From Alkalihalobacillus bogoriensis ATCC BAA-922 (GTDB lineage: Bacteria > Bacillota > Bacilli > Bacillales > Bacillaceae_F), in contig NZ_JHYI01000035.1 of assembly GCF_000621445.1 (NCBI RefSeq), positions 1-51,193 of the forward strand: a stretch of 51,193 nt of DNA, written 5' to 3'. Each line of letters begins with the position of its first letter. The first letter of the stretch is position 1. A model generated the notes under the pieces. It did not search any database. It was not told the DNA's origin and saw nothing but the letters and a program-made list of their open reading frames with translations. Positions 33,386 to 44,100 of this stretch are shown piece after piece. The translations under genes were made by a program, and so were the position numbers.

Positions 33386-35944
33386 CTAAAAATCAAAATC
33401 ACTGACAATACCTAAATTGATCGTAAAAGGAATTCTATCAACAGTTACCTGTGTTTCTGTATCTTTAATGACTAAGTAGTAAGTTTTACCCCTGTCATAT
33501 GGAATTGATTTTAATACAAATCGAAGCTTAAATGTACGGTCTTCTGGATTGTCAAACTCACGATCACCGATAATGGTTTCTTCATTAGAAATAACGCTTC
33601 CGTCTTCATCAGCCATATAAATGACAACCGTTCGTGCAATCATTTTTTCTTCAACTTTTTCCGTTTGGAAGAAGGATAGATTAAAAATGCTATTCGTAAT
33701 TTTTCTTGTCGTATTCGTTAGTTTAATATCAACCTTTTTAATCTCCTTAGTCCCTTTTTGTCCACTACGCTTATTTTTAAACATGAGTAGAGGCACGACA
33801 ACTTCCTGAAGACTTGCCCCACCATGAACAAAGTTCACACCAGAGCCTTGAATTTTAAAGCGGATCGTAGCATTCGGAACATAAGCTGTTAGTTGCTGTT
33901 CATTTTTAACAACGGAACTTAAATCAATGTTTAAAAGTCCTGATACTTCTCGTTTTTCCGTTGATAGCATGTATCTACGTTTCACTTCAATCGTATCCAA
34001 CTTCTCTTTTTCCATCTTATCGCTTTCTTCAAGAGCTTCTCGTTGATAGAGGAAACCATGATCTGCAGTAATATAAATGTTAACCCCACTCAAATCATCA
34101 CGTATGATTTTTACAAGGTCGTAAATTTCATTCATTGCCTTTTCAACCGCATTAAACGTATAGATTTCAGTCGAGGCTTTATCACCCATTGCATCAATCG
34201 TGTCATGATAAATATAAATCAGCTTTTTCCCTTTGAAATATTCCCTTCTGCCAGCCTTGTTCATGTTGAACACATCTTGAAAATGAATTGCTACACTTTC
34301 ACTTTCAGCTTTTGCAATAATTTTTTTACGGTTCTCAAGTCCCGATGAATCCTTGCCATCAACAAGAACTCTTGCGTTTCCATCAAAATCAATGGAACGG
34401 TATGGCAACAATGATGCCATTCCGAGCTTCGTCACTGACGGGATAACTCCTAACATTGTTTCTACTTCACAGCTACCTAACGTTTCTGCATTCAGGCGTT
34501 CGCTAATTTCCACGCCTACTTCATAACGCATAGCATCGGATATAATGACAAAGACACGTTCTCCTTTACTCATTTTAGAAGAAACAATATTTCGATAAAA
34601 ATCTTGTTGGTTACTAACTCCTGGTAGAGACCACTGTTCTCTTAGCTCCGTACTAACCGCTTGTGACCAATGGGAACTCAATTCACCTTGATACCAATTC
34701 GTATATATGTTTTCTACCATCAGTTTCAGCTTTTTTAACAACTCATTATTGGATTCCTGGTCATACGCCACATAAAACTTTCGATAATACGTATCCATGA
34801 CATAATATTTGTTCACATAGGCTTCATACATTTCGACAGCTTGTCCTTGTGGAATACGAGCTTCTTGTTCTTTATAAAATTGATGAATCTTGACTGTATA
34901 ATAGAGAGCTTCATAGATGTTTTCATACGTTTCATAGAAATGCTTGGCTCTTCTCAATTTAATGAGCTTAATGTACTCTTCATAATCTTCCAAATTTGTT
35001 GAAAGGCTGTTAGCGATGTAAATGATTATGGTTCGATCAAAATAAGGGAAAATATCGGCTTGTTTAAATGATTCGACAGAAATTTGATTTACAAGATCAG
35101 AAAGCTGGATTTCTTGCTCGATTAACTTAGCGTATTCGTTATACACTTCGTAATCCGTTTTATGATGCATCCAATGGTCAATAAAAACTAACCCATTTGT
35201 TTTGTTACGCTGTGCAATGTAATCCTTAATATTAGATAGATAGCTTTCGTCAATGGAATGACTCAATGCCGTTACGGTTAAGTGCATGAATAGCATTTTT
35301 AATGAATTTGTTTCTCTCTCGTAGCCATAATGATTAGCAACATACTTCCAAAACACTTCCGTATCAAAAAACTTCTCCAACAATTCAAGATATTTATTTT
35401 CTTCGTCATTTAACGAATCCATCAATACTGTTTTTACAATCGTTTCAAAGTCGAGTGTTTTCACATTACATAGCACTGCCATGATTATCATTTCAATCGT
35501 TTCTTCTGTAAAGGATTCTGTGCTAAACGCTTGAAACTTCTTGTAGCGATCCTTGTTGTTAAAGAACTTCTCATATTTCTTTACAACCATTCGTAATGAG
35601 GAATCAATATGTAAATCATTTAATAGTAATGAAATCTTATCAGCGTAAAACGTCTTGGAATAAAGTACCGTATCAATCACCCAATTATCCTCTACGCCAA
35701 GCTCTAAGTTTGTGTAAATTAAGTAATGAGAAGTCGGATCTTCCTCTTCTAATAGATATTTCGTATAAAAGTTATTCTTTTCCGTCAACTGATGGACTTT
35801 CACGTTATCAATGGCAATTTGGTCAATGTCCTCAGCAAATTCGTTATCTTTATCGAACCAAAAAATGATTTTACGCTGTTCACCATCATTGAGTGGTTGA
35901 CTGAAATGTTCTGTCAAAGTCGATATGACTTGGGTTAAGTTCAA
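33386..35944 (-). CDS. pglZ: BREX alkaline-phosphatase-like protein PglZ (type A)
   Basis: This is about 852 aa from TTG 35944 (RBS GAAGGTG 6 nt upstream). The product then begins NLTQVISTLTEHFSQ, like other PglZ proteins. Metal-binding motifs of the alkaline phosphatase superfamily are visible: VIISDAMRYEVG (D470), YHDTIDAMGD (about 579-588) and ITADHGFLYQ (D628, H629). PglZ is essential for BREX and acts with BrxB and PglX. An ATG at 36031 would add 29 residues, but it has no RBS and lies inside a hairpin. The gene is separated from pglX by the two-gene ATPase/nuclease insert. Confidence 0.93.
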   Translation of the reverse strand: MNLTQVISTLTEHFSQPLNDGEQRKIIFWFDKDNEFAEDIDQIAIDNVKVHQLTEKNNFYTKYLLEEEDPTSHYLIYTNLELGVEDNWVIDTVLYSKTFYADKISLLLNDLHIDSSLRMVVKKYEKFFNNKDRYKKFQAFSTESFTEETIEMIIMAVLCNVKTLDFETIVKTVLMDSLNDEENKYLELLEKFFDTEVFWKYVANHYGYERETNSLKMLFMHLTVTALSHSIDESYLSNIKDYIAQRNKTNGLVFIDHWMHHKTDYEVYNEYAKLIEQEIQLSDLVNQISVESFKQADIFPYFDRTIIIYIANSLSTNLEDYEEYIKLIKLRRAKHFYETYENIYEALYYTVKIHQFYKEQEARIPQGQAVEMYEAYVNKYYVMDTYYRKFYVAYDQESNNELLKKLKLMVENIYTNWYQGELSSHWSQAVSTELREQWSLPGVSNQQDFYRNIVSSKMSKGERVFVIISDAMRYEVGVEISERLNAETLGSCEVETMLGVIPSVTKLGMASLLPYRSIDFDGNARVLVDGKDSSGLENRKKIIAKAESESVAIHFQDVFNMNKAGRREYFKGKKLIYIYHDTIDAMGDKASTEIYTFNAVEKAMNEIYDLVKIIRDDLSGVNIYITADHGFLYQREALEESDKMEKEKLDTIEVKRRYMLSTEKREVSGLLNIDLSSVVKNEQQLTAYVPNATIRFKIQGSGVNFVHGGASLQEVVVPLLMFKNKRSGQKGTKEIKKVDIKLTNTTRKITNSIFNLSFFQTEKVEEKMIARTVVIYMADEDGSVISNEETIIGDREFDNPEDRTFKLRFVLKSIPYDRGKTYYLVIKDTETQVTVDRIPFTINLGIVSDFDF

Positions 35945-36015
35945 ATAATTCACCTTCTTTCCATTTATCCATCGATATAGACTGAATAAATCGAGTAACT
36001 TATTTTTTTGCAAAG

Positions 36016-36047
36016 AAGAAGCAACCCCCATGTAGGACTTGCTTCTT
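36016..36047. other. hairpin between nested module and pglZ
   Basis: AAGAAGCAA (36016-36024) and TTGCTTCTT (36039-36047) form a 9-bp stem in the 110-bp gap between the nuclease-like gene and pglZ. It has only a weak T-run on the minus strand, so it may be a partial terminator or attenuator that lowers pglZ expression, or a scar of module insertion. Confidence 0.45.
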
Positions 36048-36054
36048 TATCTTT

Positions 36055-36570
36055 TTAAATATTTTCTACGATAGATTTTATTTCGATTTGGGAGAATTGC
36101 TCTCTCCACTCATCAATATTATACACTGCAAAACTTGATAAAATTTTTCTTTTCAATCTATCATCTACAAGGGATAGTGGTAATTGTTTTCCTATTTTCA
36201 AAACAAGTTGTTTTCTTATTTTTTTATCAATAATAGGATGCTCAATTAACAAAACGTATGTGATAGGTTTTTCTTCTTGATTGCCTCCACACGCCCAAAA
36301 TAAAAGAAGACTATCGTAAAATTTCCGAGCTATCTTTTTATAAAAATCTTCATGTTTCATTTTTTTAACCATAGCGTCAGGGGCTTTGGCTCCTTGAATA
36401 TTTGCATTTTTATATTCAAGGAAAACAATCTCCCCCTCAATCTCAGTAATAAAATCAACATCGCTTAGCATAGTAGATTTTGTTAGTTCTTGTACTTGCC
36501 ATACATAAGGTGCATTAGAAAAATCAAATTGAAATTGTTTATTCTCATCTAACAATACTTTTCCTGTCAT
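36055..36570 (-). CDS. PD-(D/E)XK nuclease-like protein of the nested module
   Basis: The product is 171 aa. Residues 37-54 (DVDFITEIEGEIVFLEYK) give D39 and E52-x-K54, a PD-(D/E)XK-type nuclease core. A later helical part (KIARKFYDSLLLFWACGG) and strand (ITYVLLIEHP) fit this fold. It starts 2 bp after the stop of the ATPase gene, so both are one translational unit. It lies inside the BREX operon between pglX and pglZ, where neither gene is part of core type 1 BREX. It may be the effector of a small back-up defence controlled by the ATPase. Confidence 0.65.
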   Translation of the reverse strand: MTGKVLLDENKQFQFDFSNAPYVWQVQELTKSTMLSDVDFITEIEGEIVFLEYKNANIQGAKAPDAMVKKMKHEDFYKKIARKFYDSLLLFWACGGNQEEKPITYVLLIEHPIIDKKIRKQLVLKIGKQLPLSLVDDRLKRKILSSFAVYNIDEWREQFSQIEIKSIVENI

Positions 36571-36572
36571 GC

Positions 36573-37577
36573 TTACACCTCAAAATTACTTTCAATCACT
36601 TGATCTAATAATTCAGTGTCTGCTTCAATGATTGGATTGTTAGGTAGTTCGCCAAAATAATCGCTTGAATCTGCTTGGACACCATCGTTTGTCTTATACA
36701 AATGATGAAACTTTACCTTATGATCTTTCTTACGTTTAATTTCAAAATACTTTGCTAAATTATAATTGTGCGTAGCAATGAAAACCTGTACTCCACTTCT
36801 CTGTAATTCAAGTAAAATATCCACTAAAACAGGAATTAACTCAGGGTTAATATTTGCTTCAGGTTCATCCCAAAAGAGTATTGTTCCTTCCTCAATCAAA
36901 CCATTACGAATTAACTTCCATAACAGACCAAACTTTCTTAAACCTTCTGCCTCGATTTGAAATTCAATTTTCTTCCCATTTGATTTAACAACGTAAAAAC
37001 TACTTTTTTCATGAATGACGTGCCCATCTATTACTTCGGAAATCTTCTGAAGAGTCATTTCATTTATTGGAGTAATTGCTCTTGTTTCAGGAAGTTCAGC
37101 ATTTGTAATAATATCTGCATACGTTTTATCAAACGGCAACGAATATTTGTTGTACATTGCTAAAAAACCTTGAGCATGGGACAACATTTCCTTTGCAGGT
37201 ATAAATACATTTTTTACTTTAAAATCAATGTCAGAATAACTTGCTCCATCTCCTGCTAACTTCATTCCTTCATGTTTAATAATAACGTGCGAAACGTAAC
37301 TATTTTTAGAAAAGTATGCAGTCACATGTGTTTTCTTATTTCTATCCCGTTGATCCCTTACTAAATTCATTGGATTTACTTTAAAAAATGGTTGAGATAT
37401 GTCAAAGATGTCTTCTCCTTTGTTATTTACACTTTCACACAACGCATATAACGATTTAAGTAAGTGTGTTTTTCCCGTTCCATTTGTACCAATGATAATA
37501 TTTACACCTGATGAAAAGTCGATTTCCACATTTTCAAATACAGTAAAATTTTCGATACAAACTTTTTTGATTGTCAT
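36573..37577 (-). CDS. ABC/OLD-like AAA ATPase of the nested module
   Basis: The 334-aa protein has an SMC/ABC-like ATPase with no long coiled coil: Walker A GTNGTGKT (30-37), a signature-like segment AEGLRKFGLLW (210-220), Walker B ILFWDEPEANINPEL (233-247) and a switch histidine in FIATHNYNL (H270). This is the AAA_15/AAA_21 type found in OLD, Gabija, PARIS and similar anti-phage systems, where the ATPase senses a phage product and releases a nuclease partner. The RBS GGGAGTG precedes the ATG. It follows pglX by 65 bp and is read with the BREX operon. Confidence 0.85.
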   Translation of the reverse strand: MTIKKVCIENFTVFENVEIDFSSGVNIIIGTNGTGKTHLLKSLYALCESVNNKGEDIFDISQPFFKVNPMNLVRDQRDRNKKTHVTAYFSKNSYVSHVIIKHEGMKLAGDGASYSDIDFKVKNVFIPAKEMLSHAQGFLAMYNKYSLPFDKTYADIITNAELPETRAITPINEMTLQKISEVIDGHVIHEKSSFYVVKSNGKKIEFQIEAEGLRKFGLLWKLIRNGLIEEGTILFWDEPEANINPELIPVLVDILLELQRSGVQVFIATHNYNLAKYFEIKRKKDHKVKFHHLYKTNDGVQADSSDYFGELPNNPIIEADTELLDQVIESNFEV

Positions 37578-37642
37578 TCAATCACTCCCTTCTTACAACT
37601 ATCCTAACTTCATTTTATCCAACAACTCGCCTATTTCCCAAA

Positions 37643-40600
37643 CTAAATCTTTGCTACTAATCCTTTAAATTTCTCATAGTTCACAACTACTCCGTCATCT
37701 AAGTCAATTTCAATTTGCATATCTGCCATATGGTGTAATACTTCATCATAACTTTTGAGCTCTTCAATCTTTTTCTCTAACGTCTTCAATTCCTTTTTCG
37801 CATCACTGATTTCTTTTGCAGTAGAGTCACCTTCAATAATTGTTAGCAAATCTCTTTTTTCAGCATCTAAGCGAATTTGGTATTCATGTAAATAATCCGT
37901 TCGTATTCTCGATAGCGTTGTTTTATCATAGCGGTGCATATAGATTAAACAGTTAAATGCTTTCTGTTTACCAGAAGTAAATAACCAATAAATTGGGCGT
38001 TTCTTATACGTTTGAACATGGTCTTTATAAAAATCATTTAAGAAATAACGTCTAATCGTTTCTTTAGCTGTTTCTCCTTTTTTCTTACCAAGAGTGTCTG
38101 CTATGAAATCAAGGTTTTCTGATAAAGTTTCCTCACCAAATGTAACTTTAACAAAGTCATTAAATCTTGAAACAATGTCATCTTCAAAGTAGGCTCCAGG
38201 TAGAATTGGCAGGATGTTATCTTGATCTGCTGGGAAAGTTTGATATTTAGTTGGATCAAATTCCCCACCAGCATAAATCAGACCTTCTTCGTCTAAGGAA
38301 TAGCGGCCAAACATACAGCCGATGGCGTAGGAAATACAGCTTTTAATATCTCCTTCTATATCTGGTTTACGAATTTTAATATCTTCATCCTCAACCCTTG
38401 GGTTTAGATCATTATGCATTCCATACAGCTCTATAAAATGTGTATTTAATGATTCTTCATTATTTTTTAATTTTATAAATTGTGACTCTAAAAAGGCTTT
38501 CCACTTATTAAACACATTTTCAAGTGTAGACTTTTCTGTTTCTATAACGAGTAAAGGATGCTTTTTAAAACCTAAAGATGTTTCATACGAATTCCAATCT
38601 TGTTTTGAAATATTTATATTTTCTGCAACTACGGCTTTCACCTTATCCATATCCCCTTTACTTTCTTCAATAAATGGGATTCTTCTAATATCAGATATAT
38701 TGGTATTAAGTGTTGGATTTAAAGCTCTTATTATTGTTTCGTGAACTTTACTATTTAATAGTCCGATAAAATATAGTGTATCATCAACATTTTTAATAAA
38801 TATAGAAGGGGCCGCAAGATTAAAAGTTGAATCTTCTTCTAAGATTCTTACAGAAAATTTCCCGCTGGTTATTAAAGTCCATGTAATACCTTTTCTAAAC
38901 CAAATATATTCAGGTGCAATTCTTGCAACGGAATCATTTTTATAATGTGCCCTTGCATCCTCACTCCAATTTATAACAGTTTCAATGTTTCCATACCACT
39001 TTCTAAATGAACCACCCTTGGCATGAATAACCCACTTTTTACCTTCCCCTATTTTAGTGTGATCCACTTCCCATAAGAACCTCAAGTATTTATCATTATT
39101 GCCTGTTTTTGTCTGCCCATCTGATATTGAAATATCATAAAGTGTCCGAGAGTTAAATAAATTTGTAACCTTTTTATTTAGCCAATAAGCTAATATATAT
39201 TGAGGAATACTTTTGAAATCTACTTGATCGTATGTATACCTATAAGGGACAGAACTATTATAAACAGCTTCTTTTGCTTTATTTTTTTTCTTTTCAGAAG
39301 ATCTTTCATCAACCAACCTAAGATATATTCCTTTTTTTCCAGGAATGTTTGTATTTCTCAATACAAATGCAGTTGATTGCACAACCTCACCACCAATTTC
39401 TTCAAAAGCTCTTGGACCTAAGTGCAACATTGATTTAATTATTTTTTTATTGATAATCTTTTCTCTTAACTTTTCAAAACTGTTCAAGAACATCCATGAA
39501 TGCTGATTGACAGTTGCATAAAACCCTTCAATTTTTATGTAATGATCAATTTCCATAAAACAGGCAAAAAGGTCAGATTTAGAGTCAGGATAATTCCCCC
39601 TTAAAAAGTCAGATAACTCTCTATTCATACTTCCATAGCCCATATAAGGGGGATTTGTTACTAATATTTCATATTGATTCGCCATAATTTCAGTTTGTTT
39701 TAACAAGTTGGGTATTATATTTAATGCCTTCTTCTTTATCTCTTCATCTAATAAATTTTCAGCTGGATTGTTCTGTATGTAATCTAATCTATCTTTTAAA
39801 AAACCTAAGTCGAACTTTTCTACTTTAAGCAAAGATCCAATCGTTTTTGCATCTTTAAACTGCTCAATAAATTCTTTAATAGTATTAAATTGTTCTCCTT
39901 CACGTTCACCTGCAATATAAGCAATATCATCTTCATCAAGGCTATTCGTTTCCTGAATTGAAGCTAAGTTCAGTTGCAATCCTTCTCTCTCAATGCTCCT
40001 GAAGAAACGCTTATTATACTCCAATGCCTTCATTACCACTGAGAAACAAGCAAGTTGATAGGCTCTGTCATCAATATCTAAGCCATAAAGGTTATTTTCA
40101 ATAATTAACCTCGGTATTTCCCTATCCATATACCCACATTTACTATATATTTCAAAGAGAACATCAAACATATAAACAAGAATATGCCCACTGCCCATTG
40201 CTGGATCGAAACATTTAATATCCTCGACTTTTAAATCTCCATTGATATACGGAGCTAACTTCTCTTCGAAGTCTAAATCCTGATTAGGATTTTCAAGATA
40301 GAACTCCCAATTCGAAAGTAAGTCACGATGCTCTGGATGCGATTCAATCCAATACCGCCCTAATGAGTTTTGCACCATATAACGTACTATCCAATCAGGT
40401 GTGAATAGCTGAGTTGCAAATGGAATTTCCTCTGCCTTATATTTAGATTTCTGCTTAAATACTCTTTCCTTTTCCTCAGCAATGTAAAATTGATATAGCC
40501 AGCCGATGATTTCAATTTTGTTCCAATCTTCTTCTGCTATTTTCTCTGTATTTGTCATTTCCCTAAGAAATGAATCCTTTGCTAATAGCCCCTCTGGAAA

Positions 40601-41131
40601 AAGTATCTCTGTAAAGTCATCAATCTTCTCAAACATAAAGGGCATATAACGATTTAAGTCATTACAATGCTTAATAATCAAATACTTAAACAGTTCTTCT
40701 GACTCATTATTTACCTTCATCTCATAAACAAGCTCTTTATCAAGGTCTAAATCAAGAGAGAGTGCTTCTTTCATCATATCAGGTTCAGCACTATCAGCAT
40801 TACTTGAAGAAAATACTCTAACTTTTGTAGGGAGATAATTGTTGACCTCCATAAAACGTAATGCTGTAAAACGGTTAAACCAAGTGTAAGCCACTTCTTC
40901 CATTACTCTGCTAAAACTTGTTTGGTTAATTCGATCAATTAGTCGTTCCCTTTGTACTTTTTCACTCTTTGAAAGCTGTCTACCATCGATAAAGATGGCA
41001 TCTGAGCTTTCGATTTCTGCCTTTGTAATTTTATCTGCTGAAATTCCTATTTTTAATGCTTTTGCTTCTACTTTTTTGAGTAGCTCACGTCTGGCACTTG
41101 TCGCAAAGTTTTTCAATGCTGTTTTGTTCAT
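37643..41131 (-). CDS. pglX: BREX adenine-specific DNA methyltransferase PglX
   Basis: This is a 1162-aa protein. The amino-methyltransferase motifs are DPAMGSGH (309-316, AdoMet binding) and NPPY (493-496, catalytic). The N-terminus NKTALKNFATSARRELLKKV is the standard PglX opening. The middle and C-terminal parts carry target recognition, and there is a helical end (KEISDAKKELKTLEKKIEEL). PglX methylates one strand of a non-palindromic site, marking self DNA so that BREX spares it. AAGAAGGTG lies upstream of the ATG. No phase-variable homopolymer is obvious. Confidence 0.95.
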   Translation of the reverse strand: MNKTALKNFATSARRELLKKVEAKALKIGISADKITKAEIESSDAIFIDGRQLSKSEKVQRERLIDRINQTSFSRVMEEVAYTWFNRFTALRFMEVNNYLPTKVRVFSSSNADSAEPDMMKEALSLDLDLDKELVYEMKVNNESEELFKYLIIKHCNDLNRYMPFMFEKIDDFTEILFPEGLLAKDSFLREMTNTEKIAEEDWNKIEIIGWLYQFYIAEEKERVFKQKSKYKAEEIPFATQLFTPDWIVRYMVQNSLGRYWIESHPEHRDLLSNWEFYLENPNQDLDFEEKLAPYINGDLKVEDIKCFDPAMGSGHILVYMFDVLFEIYSKCGYMDREIPRLIIENNLYGLDIDDRAYQLACFSVVMKALEYNKRFFRSIEREGLQLNLASIQETNSLDEDDIAYIAGEREGEQFNTIKEFIEQFKDAKTIGSLLKVEKFDLGFLKDRLDYIQNNPAENLLDEEIKKKALNIIPNLLKQTEIMANQYEILVTNPPYMGYGSMNRELSDFLRGNYPDSKSDLFACFMEIDHYIKIEGFYATVNQHSWMFLNSFEKLREKIINKKIIKSMLHLGPRAFEEIGGEVVQSTAFVLRNTNIPGKKGIYLRLVDERSSEKKKNKAKEAVYNSSVPYRYTYDQVDFKSIPQYILAYWLNKKVTNLFNSRTLYDISISDGQTKTGNNDKYLRFLWEVDHTKIGEGKKWVIHAKGGSFRKWYGNIETVINWSEDARAHYKNDSVARIAPEYIWFRKGITWTLITSGKFSVRILEEDSTFNLAAPSIFIKNVDDTLYFIGLLNSKVHETIIRALNPTLNTNISDIRRIPFIEESKGDMDKVKAVVAENINISKQDWNSYETSLGFKKHPLLVIETEKSTLENVFNKWKAFLESQFIKLKNNEESLNTHFIELYGMHNDLNPRVEDEDIKIRKPDIEGDIKSCISYAIGCMFGRYSLDEEGLIYAGGEFDPTKYQTFPADQDNILPILPGAYFEDDIVSRFNDFVKVTFGEETLSENLDFIADTLGKKKGETAKETIRRYFLNDFYKDHVQTYKKRPIYWLFTSGKQKAFNCLIYMHRYDKTTLSRIRTDYLHEYQIRLDAEKRDLLTIIEGDSTAKEISDAKKELKTLEKKIEELKSYDEVLHHMADMQIEIDLDDGVVVNYEKFKGLVAKI

Positions 41132-41146
41132 TTTGTTTTCACCTTC

Positions 41147-44100
41147 TTAATCCAAGAACTCGATATGTTTATTGGATTTGATAATTTCTTTTAGTTTGTT
41201 TGATAACGTATTCACGAATTGGTCTACATCTTCTTCTGACTGTAACGTCTTAACAGCAAGTAATTCGGATACTTTAACCTTTTGCTTTTGGATCGTTGCT
41301 ACAGGTGGTTGTGTTTCAATCACGCCTGTACCTTGTTCTTCTTGCTTTCTTCTTTGCCACTCTTTGATTTCTCGATCAATCACACGTTCATATTTCTCTT
41401 TAAAGCTCGTACTTTGAGAAATCGTTGCATCGACTTTATAAATGTCTACGAAGCTTTCAATGTTTGTTGTGAGATCTTTGTAATATTGGTCAACTCTTTG
41501 CTTCGTTTCTGTTGATACACCATACTGCTTAGCAAGAATAGCTAAGTTTTCATAATCAGCTTGTAATTTGCTCTTCGCATTTGTTTTCTTCTCTTCAAGA
41601 ACAGCGTTAATTGTTTCTTCCACTTTATTTACAAGCTCTGGAATGTCCTTAATCTTCTTATACGGAATTGGATCTTTCACAATGTCTGTTAGCTTCTGGA
41701 TGAAGTCCTCAGATCCATCACTCATGACATACATCTTATTTTCTTCGTATTTTTTAAGAGCTTGTAATCCTTCATCAAAAATACGTTTCTGATCTGTTCC
41801 AAAGAAACTCTTTACATAGACAATATCCTCTTCCCAATCTAATAGATCATCTTCCATCTCTTTTAATTTTGTAAAGAAAGAAGCATTGTCTAAGCCTTTA
41901 TGGAATTCACCGAAATACTCTAATCCTTTATCGAGTAAGCTCAATCCAGGGTATTTACGCCCTTCATAACGAGCTTTTAAAGCATTGATTTCAGAGATTT
42001 GACGTTCCATTAGTGTACGAATATCTTTCACCAATCCATCTTCATCATCCGCCAAATCGGTTTTATTAAAGACTTCCTTACAAATACTTTTAGCTACTCG
42101 AATTAACGATTCATCGACTTTTACTCGTTTTAAAACAATCGCTTTATCCGCTTCTTGTGTTTTCGTTAGGACAGTAATAATTTTATTTACCCCATCTTCT
42201 GGCTCTAAATATTGTGCATTGTAGCGAATGCGAATGCGTTGTTCTTTTAGTAAATGTGCAATAATTCCTGCGATATCGAGTGGTCTCCAGCCGTATGGCT
42301 TGTCATTGAAACGATCAAGAAGTGGTTTTACTCGAACTTGTTTCTTAATCTCATCCTGTAAGCCTATAAAGTCAGATACTTCTTTGATCGCAAGTGGATT
42401 GGGGATTTGTTTCATGTCCTCACCAAGCGTTAATTGCTCGTCTTTTACAGCTAAAATATCAATGAGATCTCGCTCCGTATCTAAGTGCGTTTTTACATAC
42501 GCTAATTTCGTATATACGTTTTCAACTAACGATTCGAGAGCCGTATTAAACTTCTCTTTCACCGATGAACCTTTAATATCAACACGATCACCGTTTACAT
42601 AAAAGACGGATGATTTAATCGCATCTTCCAACAAATCTCGTACCCTTCTTCTACGTTCTCTTGCCTCAGCTTGTTTATTGTTTAAGATATTTTGGATACT
42701 CTCAGGTAGTTGTGTGATATTACGCTTTTTGCGGTATTCTTCAATTTGTAGAACTTCCCGCATTTCTTCAATATACGTATCACTACCACCTAATTTTACA
42801 ATCAGTTCATTTGTTCCAGATGACATCATCATCAGCTCTTGCTCTGACTTCTCATAGTGATCGGATAGTGGCGAAAGAATGTTGATACCGATGGAAGCCG
42901 TTTGGTTTTTATAATCTTTCTCATCCATTTTTTGTCGGTAGGAAAAATCATACACTTTACCGTAGCGATAACGTGTACCTTGGTATAAATCTTCAAAAAT
43001 ATAGTTAGCAAGTTCTCGTTTTACGGTTTCTTCCTCAATACTTACTGCCTTTATTTCTCGATTCACATCTTGCTCATCATCGGTTAGGAAGATATAGTAA
43101 TCACCATTTTTTTGAATTAACGTTTGTGAAATGAGCTTGCGAAGTGAACTTTTGATTTTTTCCTTTAATTGTAATTTATCTTCATCAATATTCGTTACCA
43201 TAAGCGTAGCAATATTATCAATATTGGCTGGTAGCTCTTTAATGTATTTGATCATAAATAATACTTTCAGAAGCTCCATGTTAAATGCATCATCTTTTAA
43301 AGCTGGGTTTTCATACGCTCCTTCAATTACCCTTGAGATCGTAGGGTTTAAAAACTCCTTAATCGTATCGTAGAAGGCATAGAATGGAATTAAACTTCCT
43401 TCTGCTGAATCCTTATAGCGTAGACCCGCCTCTTTAAAAGCAGATAACATTGAACGTTCCCCTTCAGATAAGTGCTTACCACTTGAACCATGTTTACGCA
43501 CCTGCTCAAATACATTTTGTAAGAGCTTGAATTGATAAGGTACAAATGGATATACGTCTGCAAATTCTTGTTCATTGTCATAACCACGAAGATCTGCTGT
43601 GCTTTCTTTGAAGCTAATTAAATTCTTCAGTATCGCACTTTTCTCAGGGAAATACACTTTAAGCTTGTCATTTACAAAGTCTTTCTTCAGTAAGATACGC
43701 TTCTTAATGACCTCATCAACAGATATCGATGATAGAGAAAGCCTTGTATCGAAGCGGCCTTGAATACGAGAGAAGTCATCACCTTTTACCTTAATGATGG
43801 TGTCAATACTTTCTTGTGAAGTAACCATAATCCATACCTTACCTTCACAATGCGTACCTAAATCTTCAGCAACAGTTTGTAAATTAAGCATTAAATTACG
43901 GCTATCCCCTATGTACTGCCCAATTTCGTCTACTAAAAAGATAAGGTGAAAGTTATCGCCCTTCTGCTTAATGTATTCTTTTACGTCTTTAGCAAACTTT
44001 TCAATGCTAATTTCAAAGTTGTTAACTCCGTTTTCAAACCAATTTCGTGCTGATTCCTCTGTCATTTCCGTTACTTTTGTTAATGCTCCAATGACATAAT

